64,000 bases of DNA from Monocercomonoides exilis (taxonomy: Eukaryota; Preaxostyla; Oxymonadida; Polymastigidae): NCBI GenBank assembly GCA_001643675.2, contig LSRY02000015.1, positions 822,001-886,000 of the forward strand, given 5' to 3'. The notes below the pieces were generated by a model that did not search any database, had not been told where the DNA came from, and saw only the letters and a program-made list of their open reading frames with translations. Below are positions 59,554 to 64,000 of the stretch, in pieces. The translations under genes were made by a program, and so were the position numbers. The first letter of the stretch is position 1, and the number at the start of each line of letters is the position of its first letter.

Positions 59554-62026
59554 ATGTCTTTTTCAATACCTCAATCAACTCTTAATTCAAGATCCAAAAC
59601 TCTTTGGAAAGAAATTGAACGCATAGGTGGAGATGACGTGGATTCATTGCTCGTCTATCTCTTTTTCAACTACAGGCAATCATCTTCAGTTATTAATGAT
59701 TTACTGAAGTCTTTGAATGGTTTGGTTTTTTATTTTATTGTTATGTGTTTAAAATAGTATTTTAACTCTCTATTATTTTTTTCAATTTGATTTGTTTATT
59801 ATTCTTTTTTTTTTGAAACAGAATATCACATAAAGCTGCTGGAAGACCTGTCTGTGGTGTACAACAACGCTCCGTTGCACACTCAGACAACAATGCTCCA
59901 AGCGCTGTCCCGCAACACATCATTATCCGATTTACAGGACTATGGATATGATGTCACAGAAGGCAAATTTATTTATGCGAAACAAACTCTGAAGAAAAAC
60001 CAAGGCTACATCATCCAGCCTCAAAAACCTCATCTTCCGTCTTGCAAAAGTGGTTTGCAATTATTTATATTTTTATTGAATTATTTCTTCAATTTATTTT
60101 AGGCTTAAATGAACAGGAATGGGAAAAGGGCAACAACTGGATGTTAGCCCATTCGACTGAAGCCTCAACTTCGCTTCAGTCAGCAAAGAAAAAGCAGCGA
60201 GCTGAGCCAGATTACGCAAGATTTATTGATGAAGATGCATGGGAAAATGAAATTGTTACAGAAAACTCTTCTTCAAATAAAAAACAATCTTCTTCTTCTT
60301 CAACATCATCTCAACAAAATAAAAATTCGAAAACAATTTCAGAAAAAAATACTTCTTCTTCTAATTCTTCTCCTTCTCAAGCTGTTGATGCCCATATCAG
60401 TACTCCAATTAGGAGAGAAATGGGTTCAACAAAAAGAAAAACAAATAAATCACATCAAAAACGTCACTCGTCTCCTTCACCCATTCCAATTCACAAATTC
60501 TTCAAAACAAAAAAATCATCAACATCTTCTTCTTCTTCTTCTCCTCCTCCTCCTCCTCCTTCTTCTTCTTCTCCTCCTCCTTCTTCTTATTCTTTATTTC
60601 CTTCTTCTTATTCTTCATCTTCCTCATCTTCCTCATCTTCCTCATCTTCCTCATCTTCCTCATCTTCCTCATCTTCCTCATCTTCCTCATCTTCTTCATT
60701 TTTCAAAAAGCAACAAAAAGAAACAACAAACACTTCTTCCTTCAGCAACAATGATGTGTGGGTGAGTGATCAATTAGTTGAATATGCAACTTCACCAACA
60801 CTTATTCCTCCTCAGGCTTTTCAAAATCTTCTGTCATCATTTTCAAAAGGCAGTATCACTTCTTCTCTTCATAAAACACAAGCAGATGATAGAGATGAAA
60901 CACTTCATGATTATTCTCCGCAAATCATCTCAAACAGCAACAAAATGAATGTTCTTCCTTCAGTTCAATCTCCTTCTTCATTGATATTTTCAAACATTAA
61001 CAAAGATTCCAGTTCTTCATCAAAAACAGTTAAAGGCTTGCAAAATTTAGGAAACACATGCTATCTTGCATCTCTTCTTCAATGCTTCTCTTCGATAACT
61101 TCTCAAAAACCATTTTTATTCAAAAAGAAAACAGCAATTAAAACAATGTCTTCTCGTGTTTTGAGTGTTTGTTAGCAACTTGCCAAAGATGGTTCGTCAG
61201 TGCATTCGTGGGTCCCATCACTGATCAACAAATGGGAAACATTTTGCGGATACAGCAGCAGGCAGCAACAGAATGTGATAGAAGCATTTGACAATCTTCA
61301 TCAACTTCTTCAAAACGATAAAATGATTGAAAAGGATCCTTTTAATCCTGTTATTATCACTCATCTCAAATGTCAAAAATGTCAAAAAATTTCATCACAT
61401 TTCAACGAAGCTTGTTGCAATATTGTCATCAATACATCATCACCTCACAAAGGTTTATCTTCACTTTTTGCAACAGAAATATTGGATGGAAAAAATGCTG
61501 TCTATTGCGATGAATGCAAAGAGAAATGCTGTGCTGAGAGATGGGAGGAAATGGCTGCATTTCCAGATGTGCTGGCCCTCTGTCACGAATACACTGACTC
61601 TGCTTGCTCCGCTCCTTCAAGAACACTTCTGATTGAAACTGATCGTGTTCACCAGCGAACGTTTATCAAAGGGTTTTCAGAAGAAAACATTCAACATCAT
61701 CAAGAGAGCAATAAGGAAGTTATTATTTATCATCACATTGGGCAGATACTCCACGAGCGAATGAATCAACAAAACGGGCATTATATAGCTGTGGTGAAAA
61801 GAAAGAGCGGAAACGAAATCAAATGGTGCATTTGCAATGATGCTGAAGTGACTGAATTCGATTGTGACAAATGGAGTTCTTCATGGAAAGATATTTACGC
61901 TCAGGGTTTCATTCCTTCACTTTCATTTTTCACAAAAGAAAAAACAAAGCCGACATTATCAACAATTCAATTTGGTGGTTCTTCATCTTCTTCAGAAACA
62001 TTAAATGAAAACACTTCATTCACCTT

Positions 62027-62061
<35 letters not shown>

Positions 62062-63425
62062 TCATCACACCACCACATCAAACTTCTTCCATTCCTCCAC
62101 TCTCTTCGTCAATTTCAACAAATAATGGATTGGAAGCACTGAAAGAAAAAAGAAAGAAAACGGGCATCTTTTCTCCCAATGAAAAGAGATTAATCTTCAA
62201 GCCCAAAACGAAACTGTGGAGTGAGTTTACAGAAGAAACAAACATCAAAGTTTCTCTTTCCCACTTCTACAAACTCACCACCAACTTTTCCAAAGCGAAA
62301 AGACGAACTGATCTTTGTGGAATGTGTGAGAAGTTGAGCTATTTGGAGAACAAACTCAAATCTTCTCAAAACAAAAATGGACTTTCTTCTGCAGAGTTTC
62401 ATACACTCAAACTTCTTCGTCAACATCGTCTTGTTGCAGAAATGCAACGAAAACATTATCAATCAACTGTTGATAATCTGAAAGATGGAGAGGCAGTCTT
62501 CGTCTTCGACTTCAAAGAGAAGTGGAAACTTCCAATCCGAAAGAACCAACTTCAACAAGAATTCTTCAACTATCAACAAGTTTCTCAATTCACTGTCATC
62601 TCTCTACAAAAAATTAATAATCAACAAATAAAACGAACTTTCAACTTCTTCTCCGACTGCCTCTCAAATGATCACAGATTTGTTATTGAGTGTCTGGAAT
62701 CTGTGATCAAAAGACACTTCTTCTCAGACACTCACACTTTTAAGTTCTTCTGCGATTCGGGTCCACACAACAGAAATCGCTTCCTTCTTCACTTCATCCT
62801 CTCCAAACAATCCAAACTTCTCAAAAAGAAAAATACTCAACTCAACTTCTTCGCTGAGCACCATGGAAAGAACATCTGTGATAGTGAATTTGGTGCGTTA
62901 GTTAATGCAATCGACAACAATCTTTCAACTGAACACATCACTTCACTTCATGATTTGATCGACTTCTTCGAAAACAACATGAATACTTCAACATCTGCTT
63001 CTTCAACTTTACAATTAAACATTTTCTCAACATCATCATCAAACTCTTCACCGTCTTCAACATTTGTCAATGACTCTGTGCATGAGAGGTACTTTGAAGA
63101 GTATGTACCATCTCAGCAAATTTCATGGCCATCTCTGTCAGTTCCCCACATGAAAGACTACTTGTATTTTGAGCGCAAAGGCTCATTTGTCTTTGCTTCA
63201 GCTGTTGGATATCTTCCTCAACGCTCTCTGGTTGCCCTCGAATCTTCGACAATGAAAGAAAAGGTTCAACGAACAATGAAGTCATTTCACTCTGATATCA
63301 CATCATCAAACTCTTCTCTTCTTTCTCAATCTTCTCAAGATCTTCTTTCAAGGAGATTTGATCTTCTTCTTGACTCTTCTTCTTTTAATGAATCTCAAAA
63401 TTGTATTAATGGTGTCCACTTTTAA
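59554..63425 (+). CDS. Composite protein: N-terminal helical region, USP deubiquitinase, DDE-like domain; in-frame TAG
   Basis: Three exons (59554-59719, 59822-60052, 60103-63425) join in phase through introns of 102 and 50 nt (donors GTTTGG and GTTTGC). Residues 1-160 form a helical region with a segment (NTSLSDLQDYGYDVTEGKF) like those preceding some transposase cores. After Ser/Pro linkers comes a USP fold: Cys box GLQNLGNTCYLAS (C452), QQQNVIEAFDNLHQLL, a zinc-binding-like LKCQKC...CDECKEKC, and His box NGHYIAV (H692) with an ND pair after it. After another Ser linker comes a domain resembling DDE transposases: RRTDLCGMCEKL, VFVFDFKEKW (D935), FFCDSGPHNRNR (D1017) and FAEHHGKNICDSEFG (E1051, D1059). 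Codon 490 is TAG (61173-61175) inside the USP domain, with coding sequence continuing in the same frame to TAA at 63423. It may be a truncating mutation, readthrough, or an assembly error. A 489-residue product ends just after the Cys box. Confidence 0.75.
60616..60692. repeat. 9 bp tandem repeat encoding poly-Ser
   Basis: About eight copies of CATCTTCCT inside the linker before the USP domain. They encode only Ser, so unit changes keep the frame. Confidence 0.9.
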
Positions 63426-63450
63426 GAAACTAGTTGTTGTGTATGCTTAG

Positions 63451-63544
63451 CTGGCACTCTATCGGAAGGGTGCTGGACATGACTGTTCGTTTCAGATATT
63501 GCAGCCTTCGGGCTGCTTTATCCGGACCTGGATACGACGAACAG
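63451..63544 (+). ncRNA. Candidate structured RNA (four helices)
   Basis: A compact, GC-richer stretch just 26 bases beyond the TAA of the USP-DDE gene. Helix 1: 63451-63459 with 63468-63476 (CUGGCACUC/GGGUGCUGG, three G-U pairs). Helix 2: CUGUUCGU 63483-63490 with ACGAACAG 63537-63544 (8 bp, perfect), enclosing two more. Helix 3: GCAGCC-UUCG-GGCUGC (63501-63516, perfect stem with a stable UUCG loop). Helix 4: UAUCC/GGAUA (63519-63523 with 63530-63534). Helices 2-4 form a three-way junction. I do not recognise the family. It could be a ribozyme, a 3'-end element of the transposon-like gene, or a stand-alone small RNA. Strand is by analogy with the gene, since all stems also form on the other strand. 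Confidence 0.45.
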
Positions 63545-64000
63545 CCTCCCAGGTGCACAATAGTTAGAATCCGATTGTTTTCTTGTGGTTTTTGTCCCTA
63601 TAATGTCCCTATTATTAAATTGGTTATTGTGCCGCTTATATTTGTATATATATCGAGATTCATTAATAGAAAGAGTTGTGAGGGAATTCATTGATCTTTG
63701 GGTGAGGTTTTTGGAAGGGAGAGTTGTTGAGAGTGTGAAATGTTGTCTTATCATTGTGTCTGTCTTTTTTCTCTGTTGAATATGATCTTTTTGAGTCAAA
63801 GGGAGAGAAATATCAGAAAGTGAAAAGTGGATAGAAAACAGATGGAAAATAGACATGTTCGTTTTTGAACTTTCAGAATGAGTTTTCTTTTTTGTTAGGA
63901 ATTGTCTTTGATACCACGAATTAGTTGTAATAGAACTGTTTTTTCTAATATCTTTTATTGTTCAGAATTGTTGACATTTTGTTGACATATGGTGATTATT
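63545..64000. other. Right end of window, nothing recognised
   Basis: A short palindrome ACAAT...ATTGT (63557-63578) follows the candidate RNA. The remainder is AT-rich with no gene, and a right terminus for the USP-DDE unit was not found before the window ends. Confidence 0.45.

Noticed and set aside
61173-61175. Reassigned genetic code with TAG read as Gln, as in the oxymonad Streblomastix
   Set aside because: TAA and TAG end H2B, TSR1, threonine synthase and the hAT transposase at family-typical positions, so the standard code holds in this window.
63478-63544. SECIS element or hammerhead ribozyme in the structured RNA
   Set aside because: An AUGA precedes the long stem, but the opposing GA of a SECIS quartet is missing, and the upstream stop is TAG, not TGA. 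The hammerhead core CUGANGA/GAAA is absent.

Overview
The window reads as nuclear DNA of an AT-rich, intron-bearing protist. My best guess is an oxymonad of the Monocercomonoides type (Preaxostyla). The reasons are: spliceosomal introns mostly 31-215 nt long that reassemble intact proteins; the standard genetic code (TAA, TAG and TGA all end proteins at family-typical positions); huge single-exon proteins full of Ser, Glu and Asp tracts; and a fragment of the 'polymorphic membrane protein-like' repeat family that I associate with these flagellates. No species assignment is possible from the sequence alone.

Left part (1-20.9 kb). It holds a Ser-rich protein, a multipass membrane protein, the KEOPS kinase Bud32 (seven exons), a divergently transcribed threonine synthase, a GH13 alpha-amylase-family enzyme, a small four-exon coiled-coil protein, a lone histone H2B, a gene-poor 3 kb stretch, a 1861-residue Ser-rich protein and a divergent PAP2 phosphatase. 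These are ordinary housekeeping or lineage-specific genes, each with its own promoter and no operon logic.

Middle (20.9-42.7 kb). A 4.5 kb gene-free stretch is followed by a 3663-codon single-exon Ser/Glu-rich giant, the ribosome-biogenesis factor TSR1 (two exons) and a convergent secretory-pathway FKBP (four exons).

Right part (42.7-64 kb). This is an accessory region. It holds a roughly 490 bp foldback (MITE-like) element, a PMP-like fragment, a decayed ciliary ASH-domain protein, and an 8.4 kb hAT element. The hAT element has 18 bp perfect terminal inverted repeats, flanking 6 bp direct repeats and an intact two-exon transposase, but also about 5 kb of broken genes inside. Last comes a composite gene in which a ubiquitin-specific protease (USP) domain sits between an N-terminal helical region and a DDE-like domain of transposase appearance, with one in-frame TAG inside the USP domain. 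Just downstream of it lies a compact sequence that folds on paper into four helices, a possible structured RNA.

Introns were assigned by hand from reading-frame continuity plus GT...AG borders. Many donors read GTTTG. No tRNA, rRNA or CRISPR array was recognised.
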